Assembly: GCA_036873135.1 (NCBI GenBank)
Contig: JAPTYO010000017.1
Location: 13,144,001-13,208,000, forward strand
Reading direction: 5' to 3'
Source: Clarkia xantiana subsp. parviflora
Taxonomy: Eukaryota > Streptophyta > Magnoliopsida > Myrtales > Onagraceae
Length of the DNA stretch: 64,000 nucleotides
The stretch's first letter is position 1, and every line of letters starts with the position of its first letter. Below, one piece after another: positions 53,865 through 64,000 of the stretch. Under the pieces are notes generated by a model. The model was not told the DNA's origin and did not search any database. It worked only from the letters and a program-made list of their open reading frames with translations. A program made the position numbers and the translations under genes.

Positions 53865-54560
53865 TCAAAACGTAAATCGCCATAAGTCAGATTTTAGGTC
53901 CGACACCTGTGTAACGAGGTAAGGCCATTCGACATAGTTTTGGCAGAGGATTGCGTCTTGACGTGATTCTCGCCGACGTGAGACGAAAACCCTTGCAAGA
54001 TGATGTCGCTGGACCGTTTCTACTTCAGTTATGGGTGGATGAACCTTGAATCGTTGCTTGGGAAGCAAGAACTTTGGTACGGTGATGACGCCACAATCAA
54101 GGATGGAAGACTTGATTGATAAGTCCGAGTCGAACGCCACAGAACAATCTGATAAGTCAAGAGTTCTCAAAGAACCAAGAGAAGAAAATTCCTCACAATA
54201 AAACTGAATTCAAACTTCATTCATTAAAATTCGGCCAACTCTTAAAGTGACTATTTAAAGGCTACAAACTAACCCTAATGACACCTAGAATGGACTAAAA
54301 GAAACCCTAATGGATTAATCTAATGAGGGTTGGTGTTTTTCAGCCCATTAGACCATTAAATGACCTAATTAAACTAATACAAATGATTAACCCATGGGCT
54401 AAACGCCCAACACATAAATTCAGCTAAGTAATTGTAGAAAAACACTTTAATAAACTAAAGACGATAAATTATAAATAACTTAAGTCTTTGAGAGTGTCTT
54501 GGATCTTCTTGTCTTCTTTATTTGTCCCTCTAACTTATGTTCGCCTTGGGGCTTCTCACA
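53865..54560 (-). other. Possible LTR of an unassigned minus-strand element
   Basis: On the minus strand, TGATGTGAGAAGCC at about 54564 follows the purine-rich AAAAATAGGAGAA, a plausible polypurine tract/LTR start. 53865-54170 holds a 101-codon minus-strand frame without known domain. No partner LTR lies in the window. Confidence 0.35.
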
Positions 54561-55382
54561 TCATTCTCCTATTTTTCAAGAAGATTCGTACCGAATCTTG
54601 CATCGAGAATCTAATATTGCCTTTCGGTGACTTGAAAATTCTGCAATCCTCGTAAGTAGAGGCGGTCAATCTCTAGGATCAAAATGAAACTCGCGTTGAT
54701 GATCAATGCCTCGAAGTATAGTTGATCCCTTGGTAGCATTTTTAAAGAAAGGTTCTTCATTGGCATCATCAGGCTGCAGCATATCATTCTGGATTTTAAT
54801 CTCAAGATCTCCGTACACAGTAAAGTTTTCTATGCAAATCAGTCCTGAATGTTTCTCTAACATTATCGCAGATCATGTATTCATTTAAACACTTGTCATG
54901 AAATCTATTGAAGCATGTTCTGCATCTTGAATAGATTCATCCTGGTTTGCATCTTCAGTGTCATCCTCAATAGTATCGCATAGAGAAGGCGTTGTGTCAT
55001 TGATCTCTTCTTCTTCCTTAGGTTCAATTTCGGAACATATCATCTCTACTTGCTCAACCTTTTCAGCTAACTTAACTTCACTTTGAAGTGAACAAGTGTA
55101 TGAGCTACCTTGGGAAGCCTTGATAGTGGTGGTTGTCTTAGATTCTGGTTTGGCCTTGGGAGCAATAATTGAAACGTCGTCTTGATGAAACCCTTGCAAG
55201 TATAGATTGCGGTAGTCAACCCTTGCAATAATTGGCCGATCAGCGGCCATCAAGCCTTCTTCTCTCTTTTCGTCAGCCTCCATTTTCTGATGTCGACGAA
55301 CCAAGTTTCCATCGTCTAAGGAGTTCCTGATCATGGTCGCAAGTTTAGAGTTGCGAGTCACACCATTGTGGTCCAAGAACAA
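54561..55382 (-). other. Unassigned minus-strand open frames
   Basis: 54885-55382 gives 165 codons with an acidic, Glu-rich C-terminal half ('EIEPKEEEEINDTT'); 54611-54863 has two overlapping short frames. Not recognised. Placed right of the LTR-like start at 54564, so it may be the tail of an element's internal region. The frame begins inside the LINE zinc-knuckle region, so its N-terminus is not natural. Confidence 0.3.
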
Positions 55383-56820
55383 TGATATAACATATGGTCG
55401 ACAATTTCTTGTTCATTATAAAAGGGGAAGCTTTCAGTAACATTAATACCTCGTTTGATTAGCTTCGATATCACCGGTTCCGCCCCAGAATTTAGCTTCC
55501 AGAAGAACGACCGAACTTCTGGAATGGTTTTCATCGCCCATTGTTCTTTCCACGATACATGTGTTATTAGGCGCTGCACGATACACGTCATTTGGCTCGG
55601 ATCAATGTCTCGATAAATGGTCTTGACTTCGGCTCATCCTTATTTGCTAGATGACCAGATCATCATATCTTGTTTGGGCGTGGTTGGTAGAGGTATTTCT
55701 GAAATAGCACGCCTTCCCCTGCATAACAAAAAATGACCAATGCGGTTAGTATTCCAAGTTGGCCCATCCGTATTAATCAGGTCTGCCACCCTCATTTTTT
55801 GGAACTGCTCCTCAAGTGAAAGGTTAGATAGTTTGTCATCCGGTAGTGTTGGAACCCACCTATCTTCAAACACATTGATTTTTGTTCCATCTCCGACCAC
55901 CCAAAATCCCTTGTCTTTAAGCACATCTCTACACGCAAGTAGGCTTGTCCATGCCCACGATGCTCGACCCCCTTTTCGATGCATCCCTGAAGCTTTTCCT
56001 TGGGAAGTAGGCTCTTTTGAGGACTCAGGCTCATAAAGCGTCCAGGTTAAGTTCTAATCGCCATGCCACTTTGGTGAGTAGGGCAAGGTTAAAACACTTA
56101 AGATCCTTGAAGCTGAGCCCACCAACCCCTTTCGAGGCATCCCAGCGCCTATGAATCTTTCTTCGCCCTCTTTTTGTCCCTACCAAAATCGAGCTATCAT
56201 TGCATTGATTTTGTCACACCACATCTTAGGGAGGAGAAATAAGCTCATGGTGTAAGTTGGGATAGCCATCGCTACCAATTTAATGAGAATTTCCCAACCC
56301 GCATTGCTTAGGAATAGTGACTTCCAACCATTTAGCTTGTTTGAGATACGTTCCTTTAGAAAGGCCTATGCATCCCTCTTAGATCTTCCCCAAATGGTGG
56401 GCAAACCTAGATATTTACCGGGTTGGTTTTCGCCTTGATTCCCAAAATCTGCTCTATCCCCCTTCTCATTGTTTGACTAACGTTTTTCCCGGAAAAAAAA
56501 AAGTAGACTTACCCATATTAATTGCTTGCCCAGACGCCCTACAGTACTCCTTTAATATTTCAGTGAGCTTGGTGATGTTTGGTGAAGTCGCTCTCATAAA
56601 AAAGAGTGATTCGTCGGCAAAAATGGGTGGCGTATGATCGGGCAACCTCTCTTGATATTGATTCCTTCAAGAGACTCATGATCTAATTCCCATGTAATTC
56701 TCCGAGATAGCACGTCCGCAACCAATATAAAAAGGTAAGGTGACAACGGATCATCTTGTCGGATGCCTCTTGTTGGTTTGATCACTCCCGTCCTCTTACC
56801 ATTAATTAGGATTTGGTATG
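55358..56820 (-). pseudogene. L1-type LINE fragment: end of RT and zf-RVT domain
   Basis: Minus strand, 5'-truncated. Begins in RT with 'ILINGKRTG' and 'PTRGIRQDDPLSPYLFILVA' (56815-56700; the usual form is RGLRQGDPLSPYLF). It continues in shifting frames with remnants of the thumb/linker ('ISNKLNGWKS'-like area near 56340, 'WRVGDGKSI'-like 'WVVGDGTKINVFEDRWVP' at 55900) and ends with the zf-RVT type region 'VRSFFWKLNSGA' and 'EQEIVDHMLYHCSW' (55358-55591). The first catalytic motifs and the endonuclease are missing; no poly-A tail is evident. Confidence 0.75.
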
Positions 56821-57399
56821 AGACGGTAGAGATACACTATTAGATAATCATAATTAATTAGAGAGAATAAAGACGAGGGGATTTTCAGCTTTTTTTTTTT
56901 TTATTATTAACCGACGTCTAGCTTCAGATGAGATATAGCACATGTATCTCAAAATTTAAAATATAATGGTCCAAAGATTCAAATTTATATACACCCTACT
57001 TTAAATAGCCATACCCTTTAACTAATGCAGATGACTCATCTCCCAAGGATTTTAATAGTTCAAGATTCTAATGCAATAATGCATTTCTTGCCTTAAATAT
57101 GTTGATTTTCTTAATTTCCCACGTAGGAAATAACACATTTGATTACAGTAGCAATTACAACAACAAAATCCGATTTTTTTGCCAAGTCGATGGACGCAGT
57201 TTATTATCGCTGCCATAATTAATCGAGTTAATTATTAATTAACATGGTTAAACTTAGGACATGAACTGTGGCCAAATGTATTTTTATTAAAAGTTTTCCA
57301 GAATGTATATTTGATATTAGTTTCTGATAAATGAGCCTTTTGCAAAAAATAAAAATAAAAATTCAGCAATCGTTACCTTTTAAAACGGAGAGTAGAATT
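56821..57399. other. AT-rich non-coding DNA
   Basis: No gene, repeat or element end recognised. Ends at the B2 LTR. Confidence 0.7.
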
Positions 57400-58054
57400 T
57401 GTTGGATCACGGGCGAAGCTCCGTTACGTTCTTGACGGAATGAGTATCTGATCAATGGGGTGGTAAGCAGTAATCTAAGTGCGTATTAGAGAATGTCTTT
57501 TCTGAGGTAACTTCCTCCTTTATATAGGAGGGGAAGTTACTCAGTTACCTGTGACCGCGGCTGGCCGTTTTACCCATGATTCCGTATATCTCGTTCGGGA
57601 TTCCGTGTATCTCGCCCCACGCTCCGCGTATCTCGCCCATACTCCGCGTATCTCGGGCACGCCCTGCGTATCTCGGGGGAGGTTATCTATATCTCAGCCG
57701 TTTCCCATTACTCTTATCTAGTAGGCGGGTTTCTCGGCCTTATCCTCTGATCACAAGTCCCAACTCTTGTCGGGGACTCCAGAGTTATCTCATTCTAGGT
57801 CACCACCCAGGACCTTTTGTCTCACGAGACAGGTCCAGCCTCCGCGGGGCTTTATCATCGGGGCCTTTACGAAGGCATATTGGGGCCTACTCAGAGGCTT
57901 CTTGTCGGGAGCATTAACTCATATATCGGGACCGCTAGGATCGGAACCCTTCGTACTGGGCTTTTGGGCCTTCCCGGCCTTTCATGAGGCCCACTGGACT
58001 TACTCGCCGTCTAATGACTGTTAACGGGGCTAACGATTACATCGGAACCCATCA
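57400..58054 (-). repeat. 3' LTR of element B2
   Basis: 655 bp against 758 in B; the TATA box with inverted-repeat flanks is at 57507-57540 and the ~20 bp repeats at about 57568-57681. On the minus strand it runs TGATGGGTTCCGATG to GATCCAACA. Confidence 0.9.
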
Positions 58055-58367
58055 TTTGCCCCCAAGACATGGGGGACTTTTAGTCCGTCGTGTCTTCCAA
58101 TTCCAGGCCTCCTGACTTCATCGTCGGAGGCTTTTGTCTCCATACCTCCCGATACCGCCGTCGGAGGCTTTTGTCTTCGTACCTCCCGATGCTGCCGTCG
58201 GAGGCTTTTTGTTTTCGTACCTCCCGATACTGCCGTTGGAGGCTTTTTGTCTTCGAACCTCTTGATATTTTAATCGGAGGCTTTTACCTTGCGTGCAATT
58301 GTCGAATGACAGAGTTTCTCACTCATGACTGCCTTTGGCCCACTGGACGCTACGGGTAGTTGCCAAA
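58055..58367 (-). repeat. Polypurine tract and tandem repeats of B2
   Basis: Next to the LTR is the reversed purine tract GGGGGCAAA. 58118-58285 holds about five units near 40 bp with 'GTCGGAGGCTTTTGTCTTCG' and 'TACCTCCCGATACTGCCG', related to 11155-11300 in B. CCAAA at 58363-58367 is the left target duplication of H. Confidence 0.8.
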
Positions 58368-58719
58368 TGTTGGGTTTTTAATTAGAAAATCTGTGTTGAC
58401 ACAGAAATTACTATGTCGACACAGATGGCTATATTGAGAAGAGAAGGAATTATGCTGGTATAGAGAACTCACGGTGTTTAAAGGATGAACAATGGAAAGT
58501 ATTTACTGCAGCAATATGAAAGGGAAATAGCTTTTTATTCTCCTCTACGTTTTAACTGAAAGAAGTACAACTTATATAGGAATAGATGTAAACCCTAGAA
58601 TTTTAAACTGAACCTAAAAAAACTCCTAATAATCTGATAAAATAAAAAAACTACCTAATATCTAGAAGCAAATCAAATCAAGATAAACTTGCAGATTCTA
58701 TAAGCAAAAAATCCTAACA
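58368..58719 (-). repeat. 3' LTR of H
   Basis: 352 bp. Adjoins the minus-strand purine tract AAAGCAAAGGAGGAG (58720-58734), the polypurine tract. Contains CTGTGTTGACACAG, a near palindrome, in both LTRs. Confidence 0.9.
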
Positions 58720-58754
58720 CTCCTCCTTTGCTTTAGAATCTGCAGACACCTAAA

Positions 58755-60083
58755 TCAAACTCTTTTTTCAGCATAGTCCTCAATTTTCTTCTTTCTCATT
58801 TTCCTGTTTGGTATGCAGACTTTGTATTGAACATCATGATCAATCAAGAAACTTTTAAGTCTCATTTTGACCTTCAAAACTTCCTTTTGGCCAGCATCAT
58901 AAATAACACAACAATTGTCTTCAAATAAAAGTCTGAACTTCCTTTCCACCAACTGTCCAACACTTAATATGTTTTGACTGGTATTAGGAACATAGAGCAC
59001 ATCAGTGATTGTTTTTATACCTGATTTGTCAAGACTTCAATTGTTCCCTTGCCTTTTGCAGAAAGATATCTCCCATCGGCAATTCGAATTTTAGACTCGC
59101 TTCGAATTATCTCTCTGAATAGACTCTTATTGGATGTCATGTGATTGGTGCACCCACTTTCAATTAACCAGCTCTCAGAATCATTGTTGATTGAGTTACA
59201 TGAAGCAACAAATAAATGATCATCCTCATCTTCTTCTGCAACTCGAGCTTCTTCCTGGATTTGGACTTGGGAGTAGCAGATAATTGCTTCGTGACCCATC
59301 TGATTGCACTTGCTGCATTTTGCATCAGGCCTTCTCCAACACTTGTAAGGTGGATGACCTTTTTTGCTGCAGTGCTTACACGGTGGGTAATATTTCTTCA
59401 ATCGGCCAAAACTATCACCAGTTTGGTGTTTGGCTAGCAATGCTCCTTCTACAGTGCTTCCTTGCCTCATGAGTCTACGTTGCTCTTGAGCCTGCAAGGC
59501 ACCTAATAACTCTGCCAAAGTGATCTTGGATAGATCCTTTGTATTTTCTAAGGTGGTTATTGAGGCTTCGTACCGTTCAGGCATAGTAACAAGTATTTTT
59601 TCTACAATGCGATAATCGGTAAAATCTGTGCCAAGTAACCTTACCCGGTTAGCAATATTAAGCAGTCTTTCTGAGTAATCTTTCACTGTCTCAGATTCCT
59701 TCATCCTCTGCATCTCGAACTCTCTAATCAAGTTTAGAGCTTGCATCCCGCGAATCCTTTCATCACCAGCATACACCTCCTTCAAGTAGTCCCAAATTTT
59801 TTTTGCTGTATTGAGCGTCATAATATTTGTGAACACAGAATTTGACACAGCAGCAAACAAACAGGCTTTTGCTTTGGATTTTATGATCCTCCTCTCCTTA
59901 TGGATTTTTGATCTGAGCCACGGTGGGATTGTTTGGAAGGTCTGCTACAAGGTAGTCATCTTCAACAGCTTCCCATAAATCTTGAGCGTCTAGATAGGCC
60001 TCCATTCTCACTGCCCACAACTGATAATTTTCTCCATCGAAGACTTGTGGTGCTAGGTGAGACAAATTTGATTCTCCTTCCAT
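58755..60083 (-). pseudogene. H gag and degenerate protease
   Basis: ATG at 60083. Gag follows the copia UBN2/retrotran_gag layout: 'FDGENYQLWAVRMEAYL' near the start, 'TAKKIWDYLKEVYAGDER', 'FEMQRMKESETVKDYSERL', then two CCHC-like knuckles ('CKHCSKKGHPPYKC' and 'CSKCNQMGHEAIIC'). The protease has 'SWLIESGCTNHM', with Glu where the catalytic Asp of DSG is normal, confirmed as GAA in the DNA near 59148. It continues to 'LYVPNTSQNILSVGQL' and stops before integrase. One-base frameshifts lie near 59893 and 59020. Structural particle proteins in functional relatives. Confidence 0.85.
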
Positions 60084-60114
60084 CTCTCGAAGTCACAGAT
60101 CCCTCAAGAAAAGG

Positions 60115-60128
60115 AGCTCTGATACCAG
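60115..60128 (-). promoter_or_regulatory. Primer binding site of H
   Basis: On the minus strand TGGTATCAGAGCTC lies one base after the 5' LTR; the first 12 bases match the initiator-tRNA-Met primer site of plant copia elements exactly. Confidence 0.9.
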
Positions 60129-60129
60129 A

Positions 60130-60482
60130 TGTTGGGTTTTTAATTAGAAAATCTGTGTTGACACAGAAATTACTATGTCGACACAGATGGCTATATTGAG
60201 AAGAGAAGGAATTATGCTGGTATAGAGAACTCACGGTATTTAAAGGATGAACAATGGAAAGTATTTACTGCAGCAATATGAAAGGGAAATAGCTTTTTAT
60301 TCTCCTCTACGTTTTAACTTAAAGAAGTACAACTTATATAGGAATAGATGTAAACCCTAAAATTTTAAACTGAACCTAAAAAAACTCCTAATAATCAGAT
60401 AAAATAAAAAAAACTACCTAATATCTAAAAGCAAATCAAATCAAGATAAACTTGCAGATTCTTTAAGCAAAAAATCCTAACA
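60130..60482 (-). repeat. 5' LTR of H
   Basis: 353 bp, near-identical to 58368-58719. 'CTTATATAGG' (plus strand, near 60331) reads as CCTATATAAG on the minus strand, a likely TATA box. Confidence 0.9.
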
Positions 60483-60683
60483 CCAAATCCGAGGAGACTC
60501 CTCGGTTACTGCAGCATTAAATGCTAGGGATTATGAAACGACGCTCAAATCGGCGTGACTGTTGCTTTCTGAAAAAGCACTTATTACGTCACCACGTCTC
60601 TTCCGTACCGTCCCACCATCTCGACGATCACGATTGAATCGTTTCGTCTTCAACGGTCAAGATTGAGTCCATCCAATTGTCCT

Positions 60684-60692
60684 TTTGCATAT
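60684..60692 (+). promoter_or_regulatory. TATA-like box for the antisense gene of B2
   Basis: CATATAAATG lies about 175 bp upstream of the antisense ATG (60862). The following leader (CT-rich, 'CTCGAAGTTTCTCCTCC') is conserved with B's minus strand, where CTATAAAAGC has the same position. Confidence 0.55.
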
Positions 60693-60861
60693 AAATGCCA
60701 AAACCCTAGCATTATTCACTTCTTTTTCACCCTCTCAATTTCTGGAAGTTCTGCCATTCTTGCACTCGAAGTTTCTCCTCCAAGCTCCTTCTGCTCTTCA
60801 AGCGATCCAAGACCTTCAACTCTCCCGATCCTTCTTCATCTTCTTTCAGCAATCATCAACC

Positions 60862-63528
60862 ATGTCCGGTAAGGATTTCCTTCTCTGTTTTCATGATTTG
60901 CTGATGTTTGCTCCTCTTTTCTCAAGTTTTCTTATTTGTAACCGTTTTTAGACGAGGCTAGCTCTGGGGCCAGGATCCCTTTTACTTTTGAGTTTGCTGT
61001 TAACGAGATCTCTGAGACCTCGTATGAGGTTGCTCTCCGAGAAGGCTGCATTACCTCGGACTGGGAACCCTGTTTCCCTTACGAGTCTCAGCCCACCACC
61101 AGGAGGAAGCATGTCGTCACGCATCCTCGAGAGGGAGAAGTGTTCGTCTCCGCCGGGCAGATAAGTGCTGGGATTCGATTCCCCTTCCGCGGGAACCTGG
61201 ATGAGATGTGCAATTTCTACAAGACGCACCCCTGTACCTTCTCTCCACACGCCATCCGCGTGTGGAACGCTTTCCAGCTTCTGTGTCTCCGCCAACAGTG
61301 GACATACAGTTTGCTGCTTTTCCGCACGTTCTACGGAATGAAGTGCAACAAGGCTGGTGTTTGCTCCTTCTCCCCCCGACTCCCCAATTGGACAAAGGAG
61401 CAACTTTCACGTTTCGGCTGGGATAGCGAGACCTGGAAGTTCCACAAGGATCGGGTGCTGATTCGCGACTCGGGGTCCGACAATAGCGGATGGAAGAAGT
61501 ATTACTTCTTCGTCCAAAACAGCTCTGTCCCATGGCCCCGATGGGAGGTTGTGGCGGACCCTGCCCCCAAGTTCCAAGCTTACACCGAGGATGACCTTAA
61601 CACTCTCCAGCTGGTCCAGCTTTATCGTTGGGGGGACTCCTTCTTTCCCCTCGGCGCCAACAAGCTCGTGGAGAAGGACTTGATTCATATCGGAGTCCGG
61701 CTCCTCGATTCTGTTTCCAAGGATTTGGTCATCTGCGTAATATTTCTAACCACTTTGTCTTTTTATTTTTGCAGCCAAGAAGGCATCTCTGCTGACACAT
61801 CTCATGTTGAAGCAGGGTGAGACTGATGCCGTCCAAGGTGGCTCCAAGCGGAAGAGGAAGTCACTGAAGAAGGGGGGCTTCCTCTTCTGCTGCCCCTCCA
61901 ACCGAAGAGCGGACCGAGGCCAAGCGGGCCCGGAGGGAGGAGATCGACCAAGCCTTCGGGGTCACTACCGCCGAGGAAGGTAAGCGTGTCCGTCGTGCTA
62001 TTAAGAAATATAGGAAACTGGTTCCCGAGGAGTTTATCCCCGCTGATCGGGAATCGCGGGTTCGAGAAATCAAATACATCCTTCGAGGAGAAACCCCCCG
62101 CGTTCTCAAGGCGGGATACTACAACTTCTTCGGAAAGGACCAGCATCTTGAACGCCAAATCATCTGGTGCCCCCATGATACTCTTCCTGATTTCATTCGT
62201 CCCGCAACCGCAGGTCCATCGGAGGCTGTCACTCCGAGGAGGGCTGCTTCTCCAGCACGGGCCGCGACTCCAGAGGCGCCGATGATGGAGGAGACCCCGA
62301 CGGAGGCTCAGTTCCGTCAGGTGACTGACTTGGAGGCTTCTCCTTCCTCCGAGGAGCCGACTGAGGGTGGCCTGCTTCGCCGTCGAAAGCCGGGCCGGAG
62401 CATCCTGAGGCCCACCGCGGAGGACGTGTCCCGGAGTCCTCCCCCAGAGCTCCGCAGTCCAACTCCTGAGCCTCCGACCGAGGTGGCTCCCCAGGCTGAG
62501 GCTTCTAGGGTCATCCCTCCTCTCCCCGTGGATGAAAATCTTTACAAAGTTTTCACCCCCGACCAGGAGACGGTTCCCTGGAACCCGATCGAGTCTCTCC
62601 AAGGGGTCCCGCTCCAACGGGGGGACCTTCAGCCTGATTTGGCCCTGCATCTGCTGGCAGGATCAATTCCTCCAGCCTTGAGGTGGCCAATCTCCCTGGC
62701 GCGGGAGGACATCGAGGAGGAGCTCCGCGCTATGGCCATCCGTCGGATGGAGGTAAACTTTACCTTTGCTTTGTTTTCTTCATTGTTCTTGCCTTCGACC
62801 ATCGGATTCTAATCCCTTTTTCCCTTTCGTCTTAGGAAACCGCGGACCAGCAGCGCTGCTTCGGCTTCATCCTGGCTCTGAAGGGTGCGTTGTAGGAGGC
62901 CCATGCCAAGTCGAGCCCCGACGTTTTGGCCAAGCTCCAAGCGGACCTCGATGAGGCTGTAGCGGCCCGAGAGAAGATAGCCAAGGAGCGGACCCTCCTC
63001 GACGAGATGGCTACGAGCCTGCAGAAGCAGGTTCACGACCACGAGGCTGTCCTGCGTCAGGAGTGGAGGATAGCTCAGGAGGATCAGCGGCGGAACGAGT
63101 CGGAGAAGAGGCAGCTCCTCCACGAGAAGGGTGTTTTCGTGGAACCTCTCGCGGAGGCCAAGGCAAAATTTGAAGCCGAGAAGGCGGAATTTTCTGCCAA
63201 GCTGGCTGAGGCAAAGGCTCAGGGTCGCGAGGAGTATCGGAACTCCGATGATTTCCAGGCGGATGCTGTGAAGTTCTGCAAGGTGGAGAACATTTTGTTC
63301 AATGCCGTCGAGGAGCTCTACACGGCATACGAGGATTCCATCGACTTCAAGAAGTCCGAGACCCTTGCCCCTATTGCAGAGAAGTACTTCAACCTCCCCG
63401 CGGAGAGTGAAGAGACTGATGCCGCGGACCCGACTCCGCGGACTGCGAAGCCTTCTGCCCAGGCCCCTCCGAATCTTCCTCCCTCCGATGCTTCTGAGGA
63501 CCCAACCTCCAACAAGGACCAAGTTTAA
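60862..63528 (+). pseudogene. Long antisense spliced gene of B2
   Basis: Exon 1 is ATGTCCG (60862-60868), intron 1 60869-60951 (GTAAGG...TTTTAG), exon 2 60952-61736. Exon 2 has 'FEFAVNEISETSYEVALREG' and then a domain like Pfam PF04195: 'QISAGIRFPFRGNLDEMC', 'AFQLLCLRQQWTYSLLLFR', 'GWKKYYFFVQNSSVPWPRW'. Intron 2 would end at GCAG 61774, but only ~38-43 bp separate it from the nearest donor, too short for a plant intron, so this border is unsettled. Exon 3 runs to 62752 with a frameshift in the G run near 61875; it has a Pro/Glu-rich stretch. Intron 3 is 62753-62835 (GTAAAC...CTTAG). Exon 4 (62836-63528) is a long coiled coil; TAG at 62893-62895 interrupts it. Function unknown. Confidence 0.7.
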
Positions 63529-64000
63529 TGCTCTATTCTTTAAGTCCTTGTATTTTTCCTCCTTGTCTTTTGTATCGGAACCCTTAGACCTTTGAGCCTT
63601 TATATAAGACATTTCTTTCATCTGTTTTGATCCCGATAATCGTTTGCACTATTTAAAGCGACTTTAGATCCGTTACTTAAAACGTTCCGATGCACCACTT
63701 AAGATGACTTCGTGCGTCCTTCCGACACTTTACTCGAGACTTTACCACTTAAGGTTTCTCGTCTACTTCGGGACTTTACCACTTAAGGTTTCTCGTCTAT
63801 TCGGGACTTCACCACTTAAGGTTTCTCGTCTATTCGGGACTTCACCACTTAAGGTTTCTCGTCCAAGTCACTTAACGTAATTTCATATGTCTTTTCGTGA
63901 CATTTTCCTTGGGACTTTACCACTTAAGGTTTCTCATCCCTGTCACTCAAGGTCATTTTGTACATCACTTAAGATGATTTATTTCGCACCCCTTAAGGCT
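63529..64000 (-). repeat. B2 3' region with ~32 bp repeats
   Basis: Non-coding. 63740-63935 holds five units of 30-35 bp with 'CCACTTAAGGTTTCTCGTC', the reverse complement of B's array at 10005-10140, followed by related units to the window end. Confidence 0.85.

Larger units (their letters stand above)
58368..60482 (-). mobile_element. Copia mini-element H (gag-protease only), minus strand
   Basis: 2115 bp with LTRs of 353 bp (60130-60482, 5') and 352 bp (58368-58719, 3'), each TGTTAGG...CCCAACA on the minus strand, and target duplication CCAAA (58363-58367, 60483-60487). I count six substitutions and one indel between the LTRs (under 2%). It has a good initiator-tRNA-Met primer site but coding DNA only for gag, zinc knuckle and a protease start. 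Integrase, RT and RNase H are wholly absent, so movement would depend on another copia element. Confidence 0.9.
57400..64000 (-). mobile_element. Tat-type element B2, minus strand, 3' half only (continues beyond window)
   Basis: Starts with a minus-strand 3' LTR (57400-58054) of the B family. Going right, the polypurine tract (TTTGCCCCCAAGACATGGGGGA), repeats, the inserted copia H, then a plus-strand (antisense) gene 60862-63528 and the repeat array 63640-64000, equivalent to B positions 9600-10150 reversed. Pol should follow beyond 64000. B and B2 share a polypurine tract and LTR but differ in the antisense gene, which is long here and short in B. Confidence 0.85.

Noticed and set aside
58368..60482. 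Host gene with duplicated flanks
   Set aside because: TG/CA ends, target duplication, tRNA-Met primer site and polypurine tract define an LTR element.
61802..62650. 282-codon minus-strand ORF
   Set aside because: Mirror of the antisense gene of B2 (plus strand), which has splice borders and homologues; the minus frame has neither.
62809..63621. 270-codon minus-strand ORF
   Set aside because: Opposite the coiled-coil exon of B2; Leu-rich content results from complement of Glu/Lys codons.

Overview
The window is nuclear DNA of a flowering plant, species not identifiable from sequence. No intact host gene is seen. Almost everything is transposable elements inserted into one another: Ty3/gypsy elements of the Tat type (they carry a second, archaeal-like RNase H and tandem-repeat-rich 3' regions), one chromovirus-like Ty3/gypsy element, Ty1/copia fragments, a LINE fragment, a Helitron end and a MITE. 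tRNA and rRNA genes, CRISPR arrays and bacterial features are absent.

Layout: 1-505 is the 3' end of a Helitron. 507-1166 plus 24884-29204 form copy 1 of a ~5 kb segment (a copia 3' fragment plus a piece of an unidentified spliced gene); copy 2 is 46815-52064. Copy 1 is split by Tat element A (1167-24883, TSD GCGCC). A is itself split by Tat element B (3111-12111, TSD CTAAT, two 758 bp LTRs about 1% apart) and by minus-strand gypsy element C (18488-23607). A 651 bp MITE sits at 29205-29855. From 30103 to 46272 lies Tat-type element F, of which mostly the 3' region and 3' LTR remain, split by minus-strand Tat-type element G (31239-38848, TSD GGTAG). After copy 2 come LTR-like and gene-like debris (52132-54560), an unassigned block, and a minus-strand LINE fragment (55358-56820). 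From 57400 to the window end runs B2, a minus-strand relative of B, interrupted by a 2.1 kb copia mini-element H (58368-60482, TSD CCAAA).

The most notable system is a spliced gene lying antisense to gag-pol in the 3' region of the Tat-type elements. Five versions are present: B2 (60862-63528, longest), G (33581-36078), A (16016-17645), F (41660-42560, remnant) and B (10343-10750, a 103-residue internally deleted form that is still open and keeps the first intron). In the B family the gene has its own TATA-like box and 5' leader, so these elements could be transcribed from both strands. Extra ORFs in Tat elements are known; the spliced architecture, deletion derivative and repeated survival in damaged elements are what deserve attention here.

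Most coding regions are broken by single-base frameshifts and stops. Several stops are what C-to-T change at CAG or CGA would give, as expected from plant cytosine methylation. Dating by LTR comparison and empty-site comparison gives an order: segment duplication, then A (LTRs roughly 5% apart by eye), then B (about 1%).
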